This document shows positions 63,601 to 64,000 of a DNA stretch of 64,000 nucleotides, piece by piece. Positions within the stretch are counted from its first letter, which is position 1; each line of letters begins with the position of its first letter. Both the position numbers and the translations under genes were made by a program. The notes below the pieces were generated by a model. It saw only the letters and a program-made list of their open reading frames with translations, was not told where the DNA came from and did not search any database. The DNA comes from Lagopus muta (taxonomy: Eukaryota; Chordata; Aves; Galliformes; Phasianidae), in NCBI RefSeq assembly GCF_023343835.1, contig NC_064440.1:29271537-29335536 (forward strand). Direction: 5' to 3'.

Positions 63601-64000
63601 TGTTGCCCTGTGCACACCACTTGGCTTGGTCTGAGCAAACACATTCTGATATAGAAGACAGAGAAAAGATCCAGTTCAAGGGTAAAGCCAGTAGGCATGC
63701 ATTAAGGGAAGAAAGGAGTCCTGTTAGGAACTGCTGCACATCTGAGACCTATATCATGATGTAACTAAACAGGCATAGCTGGGTTCTTTATCTGCTGAAA
63801 AGATGCTACTTGTCAGCTTTACCAGGATTGGTTCCTTCTTAACTATTTTCTCTCTCAAAAATGGTCAACATCAGCATCAAGGAGAACAATAGAACCAATG
63901 CTTTTAAGTCTCAATTCCACATCGCCCTGCTCGTACAGCAATCACATGTTTTCCAGCTTAACTGGGCTAAATGGGTCACTGCTGTATCAGCTGGTGTCTG
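60611..64000 (+). other. HIBCH intron 11 (runs off the window)
   Basis: Follows the donor GAG|GTAATG. I searched for the next exon (an MSPTSLKITLRQL-like peptide after an acceptor) and did not find it, so the remaining 90 or so codons lie beyond 64000. Nothing else is recognised. Confidence 0.75.

Overview
This is vertebrate nuclear DNA, almost certainly from a bird. The coding exons match the vertebrate genes MFSD6 and HIBCH. The interspersed repeats are mostly CR1-type LINE fragments, several ending in the ATTCTATGATTC-like 3' terminus typical of avian CR1, and two GC-rich CpG islands mark gene starts in an otherwise AT-rich background. I cannot name the species. A galliform is likely but not proven.

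Layout. (1) 1-19.7 kb: MFSD6 on the minus strand. It reads leftward from a CpG island at about 18.8-19.7 kb, through one very large coding exon (12866-14403) and three further coding exons (7205-7302, 2098-2259, 1421-1519). The last coding exon lies beyond the left edge. (2) 19.7-34.4 kb: no intact gene. The order of human 2q32 genes (HIBCH, INPP1, MFSD6) predicts INPP1 here on the minus strand. Two adjacent INPP1 coding exons can be recognised, at 24910-25142 and 23670-23724. Both still have GT/AG splice sites, but the first carries nonsense codons from its second codon onward plus frameshifts, and the second has an apparent +1 insertion. A third, much weaker relic may lie at 22.95-23.18 kb. 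The large catalytic exon is not visible. I read this as a unitary pseudogene, meaning the single ancestral INPP1 locus has died. (3) 34.2-34.95 kb: CpG island with a perfect NRF1 palindrome; start of HIBCH. (4) 34.5-64 kb: HIBCH on the plus strand. Eleven coding exons keep one open frame of exactly 296 codons, and the C-terminal exons lie beyond the right edge. Intron 6 is about 14.1 kb and holds several LINE fragments.

Functions. HIBCH is the mitochondrial 3-hydroxyisobutyryl-CoA hydrolase of valine breakdown. MFSD6 is a multi-pass membrane protein of the major facilitator superfamily. INPP1, when alive, removes the 1-phosphate from inositol 1,4-bisphosphate and 1,3,4-trisphosphate and is lithium-sensitive. 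The three genes are neighbours by conserved synteny and do not form a shared pathway.

The best candidate for something undescribed is the INPP1 relic between two intact neighbours. I could not run a search, so the family comparisons rest on recalled protein sequences and hand alignment.
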